Part shown: in pieces, positions 1-8,568 of the stretch
How the letters are laid out: each line of letters starts with the position of its first letter
Numbering within the stretch: the stretch's first letter is position 1
NCBI GenBank assembly: GCA_037134895.1
Contig: JBAXLI010000010.1
Span: 26,955 to 90,954 of the forward strand
DNA from: CAIRDP01 sp037134895
Lineage (GTDB): Bacteria > Bacteroidota > Bacteroidia > Bacteroidales > FEN-979
Length of the DNA stretch: 64,000 bases
Direction of reading: 5' to 3'
The notes under the pieces: model-generated
Told to the model about the DNA's origin: nothing
Seen by the model: the letters and a program-made list of their open reading frames with translations, nothing else
Databases searched by the model: none
Translations under genes and position numbers: made by a program

Positions 1-1245
1 ATGCTTCACATTATTGACCAGAGCATTCCCGATTCGGTCATAAACAGTCCGAAATTCCAATGGAATCCTGTGACCAACAAGATGTACAGGGATGGCAAGG
101 AAGTATCGTTTACTCCGGAACCCGACAAACGCTATGATTGTTTCCTTAACAATTTCAAGGCCATGAAGGCAGTAGATCAATATACTCCGCTTACACCCTC
201 ATTCATCCAGAGGGCCTTTAACCAGGGTATGGAGATCAGGAAGGAGCAGGTGGAAAAGCTTTTCACCGATCTGTGTTCATCCGCAGAAGTTAAAAAAACA
301 GGAGAGTTGATCAGCAAGAGACTTGGCAGGCCCCTTCAACCATTTGATATCTGGTATGACGGTTTCAAAGCCCGGAGCAGTATGAACCAGGATGAACTGG
401 ACAAGATAACCAGGGCGAAGTATCCCAATGCCAAAGCTTTTGAAGCCGATATTCCGGCCATCTTACTAAAGCTTGGTTTCAAACCGGAGCTGGCAAAGGA
501 AATCGCATCCCATATCACGGTCGATCCGGCCAGGGGGAGCGGACATGCATGGGGAGCCCAGATGAAGGGAGACAAGGCCCATCTGCGTACCCGCATCGCG
601 AAAACAGGCATGGATTATAAAGGGTATAATATCGCCGTTCATGAGCTCGGGCATAATGTTGAGCAAACGATTTCGCTGTATATGGTCGACAATTACATGA
701 TGCAGGGAGTTCCCAATACTGCTTTCACCGAAGCCCTGGCTTTCCTGTTCCAGAAACGCGATCTTTTCCTGCTCGGAAAGAGCAATCCCGATCCGAATAA
801 GGAAGCCCTGGATGCCCTCGACCAGTTCTGGAGTAGTTACGAGATCATGGGAGTTTCGCTGGTTGATATGAGCGTATGGAACTGGCTTTATCAAAACCCG
901 AATGCGACAACAGCACAGCTGAAAGAAAAGGTGATCTCCACGGCAAAAGACGTTTGGAATAAATATTATGCAGAAGTCTTCGGCGTGAAAGATTGCCCTA
1001 TCCTGGCCATCTATTCGCATATGATCGACAATCCTCTGTACCTGCCGAATTACCCGGTTGGGCATCTTATCGATTTCCAGATTGACGAATACCTTAAAGG
1101 GAAGAATTTTGCGGATGAGATTGTACGCATTTATTCGACCGGCCGCATGATACCTCAGCTTTGGATGAAAAATGCAGTCGGCAGCGAGATTTCGATAAAG
1201 CCGTTGCTGGATGCTACGGACAGGGCGCTGAATGTGGTGAGGTGA
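1..1245 (+). CDS. Zinc metallopeptidase of gluzincin type, probably 5'-truncated by the window edge
   Basis: The visible 414 codons carry HELGH at residues 214-218 followed 25 residues later by a Glu in TEALAF (E244). This HEXXH...E layout is that of zinc peptidases in which two His and a distal Glu bind zinc and E215 activates water. Nothing resembling a signal peptide is visible. An ATG coincides with base 1, but the N-terminal 130 residues look like the middle of a longer helical peptidase (M3-like general architecture), so the true start is probably upstream of the window. The stop TGA at 1243-1245 lies in the first unit of a TTGGTGA heptamer array. The exact family and substrate are not recognised. 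Confidence 0.7.
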   Translation: MLHIIDQSIPDSVINSPKFQWNPVTNKMYRDGKEVSFTPEPDKRYDCFLNNFKAMKAVDQYTPLTPSFIQRAFNQGMEIRKEQVEKLFTDLCSSAEVKKTGELISKRLGRPLQPFDIWYDGFKARSSMNQDELDKITRAKYPNAKAFEADIPAILLKLGFKPELAKEIASHITVDPARGSGHAWGAQMKGDKAHLRTRIAKTGMDYKGYNIAVHELGHNVEQTISLYMVDNYMMQGVPNTAFTEALAFLFQKRDLFLLGKSNPDPNKEALDALDQFWSSYEIMGVSLVDMSVWNWLYQNPNATTAQLKEKVISTAKDVWNKYYAEVFGVKDCPILAIYSHMIDNPLYLPNYPVGHLIDFQIDEYLKGKNFADEIVRIYSTGRMIPQLWMKNAVGSEISIKPLLDATDRALNVVR

Positions 1246-1362
1246 TTGGTTGTTGGTGATTGGTGATTGGTTGTTGGTGATTGGTTATTGGTTATTGGTT
1301 ATTGGTTGTTGGTTATTGGTGATTGGTTACCAAGTACCAAGTACCAAGTGCCAAGCGCCAAT
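1241..1362. repeat. Heptamer array: TTGGTKR units followed by CCAAGTA units
   Basis: From 1246 there are twelve consecutive in-phase 7-nt units of the form TTGGTTG, TTGGTGA or TTGGTTA, then about four units of CCAAGTA/CCAAGTG/CCAAGCG. The second block is close to the reverse complement of the first, so the two could pair. The array starts at the stop codon of the upstream peptidase and ends 8 nt before the stop codon of convergent hutI. Confidence 0.9.
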
Positions 1363-1369
1363 GAACATG

Positions 1370-2620
1370 CTAAATCACCTTCCCATTAAGTATCACCGTC
1401 TCCACCTTATTGCTTCCATAGGCATAAGGCATGAATTCGTATGAAGGGATGGGTTTGGTTATGAACATATTGGCTTTCTTACCCACGGCAATGCTTCCGT
1501 ATTCCTCACTCAAACCCATGGCATAGGCCGAATTAATGGTGACCGCGTTGATGGCTTCCTCGGGAAGCATGCGGTATTTGATACAGGCCATGGAAAGGAT
1601 GAACTGCATGTTTCCTGAAGGCGATGAACCCGGATTAAAATCACTCGCCATAGCGACAGGCAACCCGGCATCCATCATTTTCCTAACCGGGGCATAATCC
1701 ATCCCCAGGAAAAATGCTGCTCCCGGAAGAACGGTAGGCATGGTATCAGAACCCAGCAGGCATGCAATCTCTGCATCTCCTGTACATTCAAGGTGATCGA
1801 CCGAAAGAGCATTATATTTCACCCCAACCTGAATACCACCCGAAAAGTACAACTCGTTGGCATGTATCTTTGGCCTCATGCCAAATTTCATGCCAGCCGT
1901 GAGTATCCGCTCTGTGTCATCCGCTGTAAAAAAACCCCGTTCACAAAACACATCAATGTAATCGGCCAGTTCCTCAGCCGCTACCTGTGGGATCATCTCA
2001 TTAATTACCACGTCGACAAACTCCGACTGATTGTTCCTGTATTCTGGAGGTACTGCATGAGCTCCGAGGAAGGTCGCAACCAGCTTCATGGGAGTCATGA
2101 ACTGTAATTTCTTTATAACCCTGAGCATCTTCAGTTCGTCTTCGACATTTAGTCCGTACCCGCTTTTGATCTCAACAGCCCCGGTCCCAAACATCATGAT
2201 CTCCCTGAGGCGCGGCAGGGCCTGCTCTATCAGTTCCTCCTCCGAAGCCTCATGAAGCCTCCGGGCCGAATTCAGTATCCCTCCTCCCCTTGAAGCAATC
2301 TCCTCGTACGACAGGCCCCTGATCTTGTCGATATACTCTATTTCTCTGCTTCCTGCATAAACCAGGTGAGTATGTGAATCGCAAAAAGAAGGAAAAACCA
2401 TACGGCCGGAAGCGTCAATGACTTTCATTTTCATCCCCCAGGCTTTGGTGAAATCGGGAATATCTTTCATCTTCCCGAAATCGGTGATCCTGTCGCCTTC
2501 AATATAAACCCAGGCGTCCTTCAGTGTTTTAATTTTCGCCATTTCAGGCCCGGAGACTTTCAGTTTGGGTTTGTTCTCAACCTGCACCAGTTCCCGGATA
2601 TTTTTGATCAACAGAGCCAT
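1370..2620 (-). CDS. hutI: Imidazolonepropionase (histidine degradation)
   Basis: This 416-residue protein of the amidohydrolase superfamily hydrolyses 4-imidazolone-5-propionate to N-formimino-L-glutamate, the third step of histidine catabolism. The metal-binding SHTH motif sits at about residues 82-85 after a beta-sandwich N-terminal part, followed by the HutI-typical GTGAVEIKSGYGL region near residue 145, later His residues (HANEL, DHLE) and a DFNPGSSPS segment. Length is normal for the family. It stands alone: hutH, hutU and formiminotransferase genes are not in the window. A minus-strand -7 box lies at 2649-2656, back to back with the promoter of the divergent peptidase gene. Confidence 0.93.
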   Translation of the reverse strand: MALLIKNIRELVQVENKPKLKVSGPEMAKIKTLKDAWVYIEGDRITDFGKMKDIPDFTKAWGMKMKVIDASGRMVFPSFCDSHTHLVYAGSREIEYIDKIRGLSYEEIASRGGGILNSARRLHEASEEELIEQALPRLREIMMFGTGAVEIKSGYGLNVEDELKMLRVIKKLQFMTPMKLVATFLGAHAVPPEYRNNQSEFVDVVINEMIPQVAAEELADYIDVFCERGFFTADDTERILTAGMKFGMRPKIHANELYFSGGIQVGVKYNALSVDHLECTGDAEIACLLGSDTMPTVLPGAAFFLGMDYAPVRKMMDAGLPVAMASDFNPGSSPSGNMQFILSMACIKYRMLPEEAINAVTINSAYAMGLSEEYGSIAVGKKANMFITKPIPSYEFMPYAYGSNKVETVILNGKVI

Positions 2621-2648
2621 AAATGCATCTTAAGTTTTGCAGTGTACA

Positions 2649-2656
2649 CAAAGATA
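2649..2656 (-). promoter_or_regulatory. Bacteroidota -7 promoter element for hutI
   Basis: TATCTTTG on the minus strand fits the TAnnTTTG consensus. It lies 29 nt upstream of the hutI start. A plus-strand -7 box begins 13 nt further on, so the two divergent promoters overlap. Confidence 0.6.
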
Positions 2657-2668
2657 GGTATTTTTTCT

Positions 2669-2676
2669 TACCTTTG
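2669..2676 (+). promoter_or_regulatory. Bacteroidota -7 promoter element for the C10 peptidase pair
   Basis: TACCTTTG matches TAnnTTTG and lies 28 nt before the ATG at 2705. It probably drives both peptidase genes (2705-4852 and 4858-6999). Confidence 0.65.
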
Positions 2677-2704
2677 AAACTGCATCGAAACCAGCCTTAC
2701 ATCC

Positions 2705-4852
2705 ATGAAAAAAGTTATGTTTATCCTGGTGTTTCTGATGATCCAGGCCCTGTCACTAACGGCTGGGAAGGTTCATATTGAAACCGCAAGAACTGCAGCC
2801 AACAACTTCTTTACAGCACATTATACCCGTCTGAATCCTGACTTCACTGGCATGGCTTCTGTGACTGAAACAAGAACCATAACCCGGGATGGCCAGCCTC
2901 TGTATTTTATGTTTAATATGTCACCCTGCGGGTGGATTGCGGTAAGCGGTGATGACGCTGCCTGGCCGGTTCTGGCATATTCTTTTGAAGGCAGATATAC
3001 AGGGGAAGACCTTCCTCCGCAGTTTATTGCCTGGATGAAGCAATACGAAGATGCGCTATTTTATTTTTCAGGTAATCCAACCGACTCTCCAACCCTGACA
3101 GCCAAGGCCTGGCAGGAAATTCTGGACAAAGGATATGTCGAGTCATACACTTCAAGATTACTTTCATCCGTTGCTCCCATGCTTACTTCGAACTGGGGAC
3201 AAGGACTGTATTTTAACAGCGCCTGTCCGGCCGACAGCAAGGGTCCCGGCGGACATACCCTGGTTGGTTGCGTGCCCGTGGCCATGGGACAGCTCATGAA
3301 CTACTACAGATGGCCTGTTACCGGCACCGGTTCATATTCCTACACCAATCCGCCCTATGGTGTTCTCACAGCCAACTTCGGCGCAACCACCTACCTCTGG
3401 GACAATATGACCAATACCCTGAACCGTCCGAATGAGGGAATACCTGCCCTGCTAGCGCATCTCGGCATTTCATGCGACCTGGTTTACGGCCCTGCGTCCT
3501 CTGGAATGTATAATCATAAAGCCGCATATTCACTGCGGACCTATTTCAAATACTCCCCCCAGACCCAATACCTCTTCCGCGACAGTACGAACCTGAGATG
3601 GGACAGCGTGATCGTAGCCCACCTGAACCGGGCAATGCCATTATATTATGCCGGATGGAGTGTTCCGAACATCAACGGGCATGCCTTTGTTTGCGACGGC
3701 TACCAGGATACGACCTATTTCCATTTCAATTTCGGATGGAATGGCAGTTCCAACGGATATTTCTACAGCGGCAACCCTTCACCGCCGGGCTACAATTTCC
3801 AGCTTGCCCAGGAACTTATCATTAACTGCTTTCCCGACACAGTCAGCTACACCTACCCCACCTATTGCGAGGGCAGTAAAACAATTAACTATTTCGACGC
3901 TCTCATTACCGATGGCAGCGGTCCTGCCAAACCTTACTCAACGACCGCCGACTGCAGCTGGCTGATCAGTCCGCAAACATCCGAAGACTCCGTATCATCC
4001 ATTGACATCACATTCAGCCGGCTGAGTACCAACCCATCCGATTTAGTGATGGTCTATGACGGGCCAACAACAGCTTCTCCCCTTCTCGGCAGTTTTTCAG
4101 GAACCGCAGTACCACCCATGTTTTCCTCAACCGGCAATAAAGTTTTGGTGAAGTTCAAGGCAAACGGAGGAACCCCCGGCAACGGTTTCAAAACAGGGTT
4201 TTCGGCCAGGCTTCCTGTCTGGTGCAACGGCACAACGACGACTCTCATCCAGGGAGATACCGCCGAATTCAGCAATGGCAGCTATGGATTTAATTATTCG
4301 AACAATACAAACTGCAAATGGAAGCTGCTTAGGAACGATACCCTTCCTCTTACGATCTATTTTAAGCGTTTTGATACCGAACCAGGTTTTGACAACCTCA
4401 CGATATATGACCTTGGAGCAGGAATCCCCATTGATACGATCTCAGGGCATTACGATTCAACCAACCTTCCTGCCCCGGTTACTTCCCACAGCGGCAAGAT
4501 GTTCCTCAGCTTTACCACCAACAGCAGCATTACCGGCAAAGGCTGGGAGATCTATTATCCGAAAAAAAACACAGGTATTACTGAGACTGCGGATGAGAAT
4601 TCCCTTTTGATCTATCCGAACCCCGCTTCAGCAATGGTTAGCCTCCGTTTCACAGCCTTAAAGGCAAGCCAGGGAGAATTGCTGCTGTCATCAACTGACG
4701 GAAGGCACCTCTTAAATAAAAAGGTAGCTATAGCCGACGGCCTCAACACCATCCGGCTAAGCGTGTCAGGCTTTAATGCGGGACTATATTTTATCAGTCT
4801 GAAAACGAATAATTCAGTATTTACAGGTAAACTGATCATCTGCAAACAATAG
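2705..4852 (+). CDS. Secreted C10 (streptopain-like) cysteine peptidase with two CUB-like domains and a T9SS sorting domain
   Basis: This 715-residue exported protease begins with a signal peptide (about residues 1-20) and a Spi/propeptide-type region (GWIAVSGDDAAWPVLAYS near residue 80). The C10 catalytic domain follows, with Cys189 in GCVPVAMGQ and His326 in NGHAFVCDGY, and FNFGWNGSSNGY near residue 345. Two CUB-like beta domains follow at about 385-500 and 505-625. Residues from about 632 carry a type A T9SS sorting domain (IYPNPA ... GLYFISL), so the protein should be exported through the T9SS. C10 peptidases include streptopain and interpain. The next gene is a full-length paralogue 5 bp downstream. 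Confidence 0.9.
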   Translation: MKKVMFILVFLMIQALSLTAGKVHIETARTAANNFFTAHYTRLNPDFTGMASVTETRTITRDGQPLYFMFNMSPCGWIAVSGDDAAWPVLAYSFEGRYTGEDLPPQFIAWMKQYEDALFYFSGNPTDSPTLTAKAWQEILDKGYVESYTSRLLSSVAPMLTSNWGQGLYFNSACPADSKGPGGHTLVGCVPVAMGQLMNYYRWPVTGTGSYSYTNPPYGVLTANFGATTYLWDNMTNTLNRPNEGIPALLAHLGISCDLVYGPASSGMYNHKAAYSLRTYFKYSPQTQYLFRDSTNLRWDSVIVAHLNRAMPLYYAGWSVPNINGHAFVCDGYQDTTYFHFNFGWNGSSNGYFYSGNPSPPGYNFQLAQELIINCFPDTVSYTYPTYCEGSKTINYFDALITDGSGPAKPYSTTADCSWLISPQTSEDSVSSIDITFSRLSTNPSDLVMVYDGPTTASPLLGSFSGTAVPPMFSSTGNKVLVKFKANGGTPGNGFKTGFSARLPVWCNGTTTTLIQGDTAEFSNGSYGFNYSNNTNCKWKLLRNDTLPLTIYFKRFDTEPGFDNLTIYDLGAGIPIDTISGHYDSTNLPAPVTSHSGKMFLSFTTNSSITGKGWEIYYPKKNTGITETADENSLLIYPNPASAMVSLRFTALKASQGELLLSSTDGRHLLNKKVAIADGLNTIRLSVSGFNAGLYFISLKTNNSVFTGKLIICKQ

Positions 4853-4857
4853 TCTTC

Positions 4858-6999
4858 ATGAAAAAAAACCTTGCCCTTATTTTTATCCTGCTTTTTTCGA
4901 TAATCACAGTATTTGCCAAACCCGCTGATCAAAGCACTATACGCAAAGTAGCTGTAAATTTCTATTATGAACATGCCCGGCTGGCCCAGGGACTAACCAT
5001 GAGTTCCATAGCTGTAAAGGAAATTATTCCTGCCTCATACAACGGCCGTATAGTATATTACACCATCAGACTGAATCCCGGGGGATGGATTGTCGTTTCG
5101 GCGGATGATGCTGTAACACCGGTGCTGGCTTATTCATTTGAGGACAACCTGAATGCAGAATCCCTTCCTCCACAGTATGTTTCGTGGATGGAAAAGTATG
5201 GCAAGCAGATTGATGATGTCGTAATCAGGAACCTCCCGGCTTCTGACGAGATTTCGGGGAAATGGGCAAAATACACCAATTATGACCAGAACCAGTCGCC
5301 GGATCTTCTTATGACTACGGGCGTTTCCCCGCTGATCATACATAACTGGAACCAGAGCTTTCCATACAACATTTATTGTCCTGAAGACCCGGCCGGTCCG
5401 GGAAACCACGTATTAGCCGGCTGTGTCGCCACAGCCATGTGCCAGATAATGTACTATTACCGTTATCCGCAGACAGGTAACGGTCAGCATTGCTATAATC
5501 CGAGTGGTTATCCCCAGCAATGTGCTGATTACGGAACAACTACGTATGACTGGAATGCCATGGTCAACTCTCTTACAGGGGCCAGGCTGCAGAACGACAG
5601 TGCAGTGTCCCTGCTTTTATGGCATGCAGGCATCGGAGTTAACATGATGTACGGAGCAGGCAGTTCAGGGGCATATTCTGATGACGCAAGAAACGCCATG
5701 GTGAGCTATTTCAGGTACAGCTCAAACGCATCATATATCCAGAGGGATAATTACCAGGTTCAGGACTGGGATAACATCCTAAGGTCAAACCTGGATCAGA
5801 AAATGCCGGTCTATTATGACGGGTACGGCTCTGCAGGAGGCCATGCCTTCAACTGCGACGGATACCAGGGCACTGATCATTTTCACTTCAACTGGGGATG
5901 GAGCGGCACTGCAAACGGGTATTATTACCTTAACAACCTGAATCCTTCAGGGTATAATTTTTCCTCAGGAGAAGGGGCGATTGTCAATATCTTCCCCGAT
6001 ACCGTAGCCAATACATATCCTTATATTTGCCAGCCACAGACAATCCTCAGGTCCATCTCAGGCAGCTTTGACGACGGCAGCGGACCGGTACTGGGCTACC
6101 ATCCAAACAGCCAGTGTTCATGGCTGATTGCACCTGTGAGTAACGAAGATTCGGTCGAGAACATTACACTCAATTTCAATTCGTTCAGCACCGTCGCCGG
6201 AACAGATATTCTCAGGGTTTACAAAGGCAGCAGCACATCCGACTCCCTGTTAGGCGAATTTTCGGGAAACACCCTTCCTCCCATTATACAGGTAAACGGT
6301 CCGAAAGCTTTGGTGACTTTTACAACAGGATCGCCGGCCCCCGGACAAGGCTGGCTGATCTCATATACAGGTAAAGTCATGGACTGGTGTTCAGCTGCAG
6401 AAACGGTGAGCGACACGGCTGGCGAGATCACCGATGGCAGCATGCACTTCAATTACCATAATGCCAGCGTATGCCGATGGAAGATCCTCCCAACCGGTAA
6501 CACAAAACCTTTAAGCCTTGAATTTACCTCGTTCCATACAGAGGCAAACCACGATTATGTAAGGATTTATGATTATGGCACAGGGGAATTCCTGGCAGAA
6601 TTTTCGGGAATATATAATGGTACCAGCGTGCCCGGACCAGTGACTGCCGGCAGCGGGCAGATGTTCATTATTTTTTCGACCGACCAGCTTGGGACCGAAG
6701 CCGGCTGGGAAGCCAGGTATGGGCTAACACTGGGCTGCGATGAGTTGAAAAGTGCATCAGACCTTCAGGTTTTTCCAAACCCGGCTCATGATTATATCAA
6801 CATCCTTTGCAGCAACTCTCAAAACACCGGATTTCAGGCCGAACTGAGCAATATAAAAGGCATCAGCGTGTCAAAGCATACTTTTGACCAGGGTAGCGGA
6901 CTTATGAAACTAAGCATTGCCGGGCTTCCCCAGGGCATGTATTTTCTGCGGATAACATCCGGGAAAGGAAGTGTGGTTAGGAAGATTGTTGTGGAATGA
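4858..6999 (+). CDS. Secreted C10 cysteine peptidase, tandem paralogue, with CUB-like domains and T9SS sorting domain
   Basis: This 713-residue protein has the same layout as the preceding gene: signal peptide (ends near VFAKP), propeptide (GWIVVSADDAVTPVLAYSFE), C10 domain with Cys189 in AGCVATAMCQ and His329 in GGHAFNCDGY, FNWGWSGTANGYYY, two CUB-like domains (about 390-505 and 510-625) and a C-terminal T9SS domain starting at VFPNPA. It starts 5 bp after the previous stop, so the pair is almost certainly one transcript and arose by tandem duplication. The catalytic Cys is at the same residue number in both, but the sequences have diverged widely, so the duplication is not recent. The stop codon overlaps the first unit of a GATGCGG array. 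Confidence 0.9.
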   Translation: MKKNLALIFILLFSIITVFAKPADQSTIRKVAVNFYYEHARLAQGLTMSSIAVKEIIPASYNGRIVYYTIRLNPGGWIVVSADDAVTPVLAYSFEDNLNAESLPPQYVSWMEKYGKQIDDVVIRNLPASDEISGKWAKYTNYDQNQSPDLLMTTGVSPLIIHNWNQSFPYNIYCPEDPAGPGNHVLAGCVATAMCQIMYYYRYPQTGNGQHCYNPSGYPQQCADYGTTTYDWNAMVNSLTGARLQNDSAVSLLLWHAGIGVNMMYGAGSSGAYSDDARNAMVSYFRYSSNASYIQRDNYQVQDWDNILRSNLDQKMPVYYDGYGSAGGHAFNCDGYQGTDHFHFNWGWSGTANGYYYLNNLNPSGYNFSSGEGAIVNIFPDTVANTYPYICQPQTILRSISGSFDDGSGPVLGYHPNSQCSWLIAPVSNEDSVENITLNFNSFSTVAGTDILRVYKGSSTSDSLLGEFSGNTLPPIIQVNGPKALVTFTTGSPAPGQGWLISYTGKVMDWCSAAETVSDTAGEITDGSMHFNYHNASVCRWKILPTGNTKPLSLEFTSFHTEANHDYVRIYDYGTGEFLAEFSGIYNGTSVPGPVTAGSGQMFIIFSTDQLGTEAGWEARYGLTLGCDELKSASDLQVFPNPAHDYINILCSNSQNTGFQAELSNIKGISVSKHTFDQGSGLMKLSIAGLPQGMYFLRITSGKGSVVRKIVVE

Positions 7000-7165
7000 T
7001 GCGGGATGCGGGATGCAGGATGCGGGATGCAGGATGCAAGATGCAGGATGCGGGATGGCAGATGGCTTTTGGTTTTTGGTTTTTGGCTCCTTGCTTTAGG
7101 TATTATTACCAATCCCTAATCCCGAATCCCCAATCCCCAATCCCCAATCCCTAATCCCCAACCCT
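6998..7165. repeat. Composite heptamer array: GATGCRG, TTTTGGT and CCCYAAT blocks
   Basis: Three different 7-nt words follow one another: GATGCGG/GATGCAG units from 6998 to about 7064, TTTTGGT units at about 7066-7088, then CCCTAAT/CCCCAAT units from about 7111 to 7165. The first block begins inside the TGA of the upstream peptidase. The last ends at the stop codon of the convergent zinc-ribbon gene, whose final codons are made of array-like sequence. Confidence 0.9.
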
Positions 7166-7566
7166 TAATCCCTGAAAAGTATATCAATTGCCCCCCTTTT
7201 CTCTATACATTCCATTAGCTTGGATTTCAGCTTCCAGCAGGTCATCTGGCGCTTATCCAACTGCCGGGACAGCTCATAGCTGGATATCTCCGGGTCATGG
7301 CATACCATATAAACCATCCGGAAGGCTTCTGTAATTGGGATATGACAGCGGTGAAAAATCGTGTTTGCAGTTGCCGATTCTTCGGCTTTGCATCGGGTAC
7401 ACCTTCTTGAAAAAGCAGTCTTGCCCTTGCAATAATTTGTGTGCCCGCATTTCCTGCAGATAAACCCATCAGTCCATTTTTGCGCGGATATAAACTGTAG
7501 ACAGTTTTCTTCAGAAGAGAACATGCTTTCAAACTGACTAAGGTCTAATTTTTTAATCTCCCACAT
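7165..7566 (-). CDS. Orphan transposase-type zinc-ribbon protein (IS1595-like N-terminal part only)
   Basis: The 133-residue product has a zinc ribbon (CRKC ... CTRC) and a short helical region (SSYELSRQLDKRQMTCWKLK) like the N-terminal part of IS1595/ISXO2-family transposases. The DDE catalytic domain that normally follows is absent: the reading frame stops where a CCCYAAT array begins. No terminal inverted repeats are visible. It may be a remnant of an insertion sequence or a domesticated DNA-binding protein; its intact frame and its own -7 box (7589-7596) favour the second. A GTG four codons upstream is an alternative start; ATG at 7566 fits the usual N-terminus better. Confidence 0.6.
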   Translation of the reverse strand: MWEIKKLDLSQFESMFSSEENCLQFISAQKWTDGFICRKCGHTNYCKGKTAFSRRCTRCKAEESATANTIFHRCHIPITEAFRMVYMVCHDPEISSYELSRQLDKRQMTCWKLKSKLMECIEKRGAIDILFRD

Positions 7567-7588
7567 ACTTTTATGCACTGACGAACTG

Positions 7589-7596
7589 CAAAATTA
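7589..7596 (-). promoter_or_regulatory. -7 promoter element for the zinc-ribbon gene
   Basis: TAATTTTG on the minus strand, 23 nt before the ATG at 7566. It is divergent from the box at 7640-7647. Confidence 0.5.
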
Positions 7597-7639
7597 AAAA
7601 AAAAGGTGATACTTATGCGATTTATTATAAAATATTTTG

Positions 7640-7647
7640 TAATTTTG
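7640..7647 (+). promoter_or_regulatory. -7 promoter element for the thioredoxin pair
   Basis: TAATTTTG fits TAnnTTTG and lies 33 nt before the ATG at 7681. Confidence 0.55.
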
Positions 7648-7680
7648 CAGCTGAAATTCATCCACTAAAAAGATATACCA

Positions 7681-8175
7681 ATGAAAAATACAGGCTTTTT
7701 CCTCGCAGTACTGGTTTTACTGAGTCTTGCAGCATGTGCCGAAAATCCGCCAAATACAGGAGTTAATGCTGCCTCGAAACAAGCAGCCCTGGAGCAAACC
7801 TCCCAGGGTAAAGTTGTGCACCTCAGCCAGGAACTTTTCAAGCAGGTCGTATGGGATTTTAAGAAAAACTCAGCAAGCTGGTTGTTTGAAGGCGACATCC
7901 CGGTAATTGTCGACTTTTATGCCGACTGGTGCCGCCCGTGTAAAGCACTCGCACCAACCCTCGACGAACTTGCCATGGAATACAAAGGAAAGATCCGGAT
8001 ATATAAGATCAATACCGACGAAAACCGCGAACTATCAGGGCTTATGGGAATAAGTTCAATCCCTGCTCTCCTGTTCGTTCCCAAAACCGGCAAACCCAGT
8101 TTCTCTCTCGGGGCATTACCGAAAGACAAGCTTAATACAATGATAAATGAGTCATTACTCAAAGAAAAGAAATAA
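7681..8175 (+). CDS. Thioredoxin-fold lipoprotein with CRPC active site
   Basis: The 164-residue protein starts with a lipoprotein signal (SLAAC, lipidated Cys19) and carries a thioredoxin domain from about residue 50, with active site WCRPC (Cys84, Cys87) and the usual cis-Pro loop (ISSIPALLF). It should sit in a periplasmic membrane leaflet and act as a thiol-disulfide oxidoreductase on exported proteins. The CRPC dipeptide differs from the CGPC of its cytoplasmic neighbour and may shift its redox potential (inference). The gene ends 17 bp before the next thioredoxin gene; the two share the flanking motif FYADWC and the C-terminal GALPKD, which indicates duplication. Confidence 0.88.
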   Translation: MKNTGFFLAVLVLLSLAACAENPPNTGVNAASKQAALEQTSQGKVVHLSQELFKQVVWDFKKNSASWLFEGDIPVIVDFYADWCRPCKALAPTLDELAMEYKGKIRIYKINTDENRELSGLMGISSIPALLFVPKTGKPSFSLGALPKDKLNTMINESLLKEKK

Positions 8176-8192
8176 CATAAAAAATTAACCAT

Positions 8193-8561
8193 ATGGCAAC
8201 AGAACATCTGACAAAAACATCGTTCACTGAGAAGGTGTTTAATTACGAGCAAAACAAAGACTGGAAGTTTGAAGGCGAGCTTCCGTGCATTATTGATTTT
8301 TATGCCGACTGGTGCGGCCCCTGCAAGATGGTGGCACCTATCCTTGAAGAACTGGCGACAGAATACTCAGGAAAAATCAACATTTACAAGATAGATACTG
8401 AAGCTGAGCAGGAGCTGGCAGGTGTTTTCGGCATCCGCAGCATTCCTTCCATGCTTTTCTGTCCGGTAGGTGCACAGCCCCAGATGGCCGTAGGAGCCCT
8501 CCCAAAGGACTCCCTGATCAAGGCTATTGACGAAGTACTGCTGAACAAAACGGCGAACTGA
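8193..8561 (+). CDS. Thioredoxin (CGPC)
   Basis: This 122-residue protein has no signal peptide. The classical WCGPC site has Cys41 and Cys44, followed by an IRSIPSMLF cis-Pro loop. It would reduce protein disulfides in the cytoplasm. It is slightly longer than ordinary thioredoxins because of an N-terminal extension of about 15 residues. It is co-transcribed with the lipoprotein thioredoxin upstream and probably with the WbqC-like gene 7 bp downstream. Confidence 0.9.
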   Translation: MATEHLTKTSFTEKVFNYEQNKDWKFEGELPCIIDFYADWCGPCKMVAPILEELATEYSGKINIYKIDTEAEQELAGVFGIRSIPSMLFCPVGAQPQMAVGALPKDSLIKAIDEVLLNKTAN

Positions 8562-8568
8562 TCATACG

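Noticed and set aside
466..1065. 199-codon minus-strand frame
   Set aside because: Antisense to the zinc peptidase, with no domain; the plus strand has a convincing HELGH motif.
7165..7566. Complete insertion sequence
   Set aside because: Only the zinc-ribbon part is present, with no DDE domain, terminal inverted repeats or target duplication.
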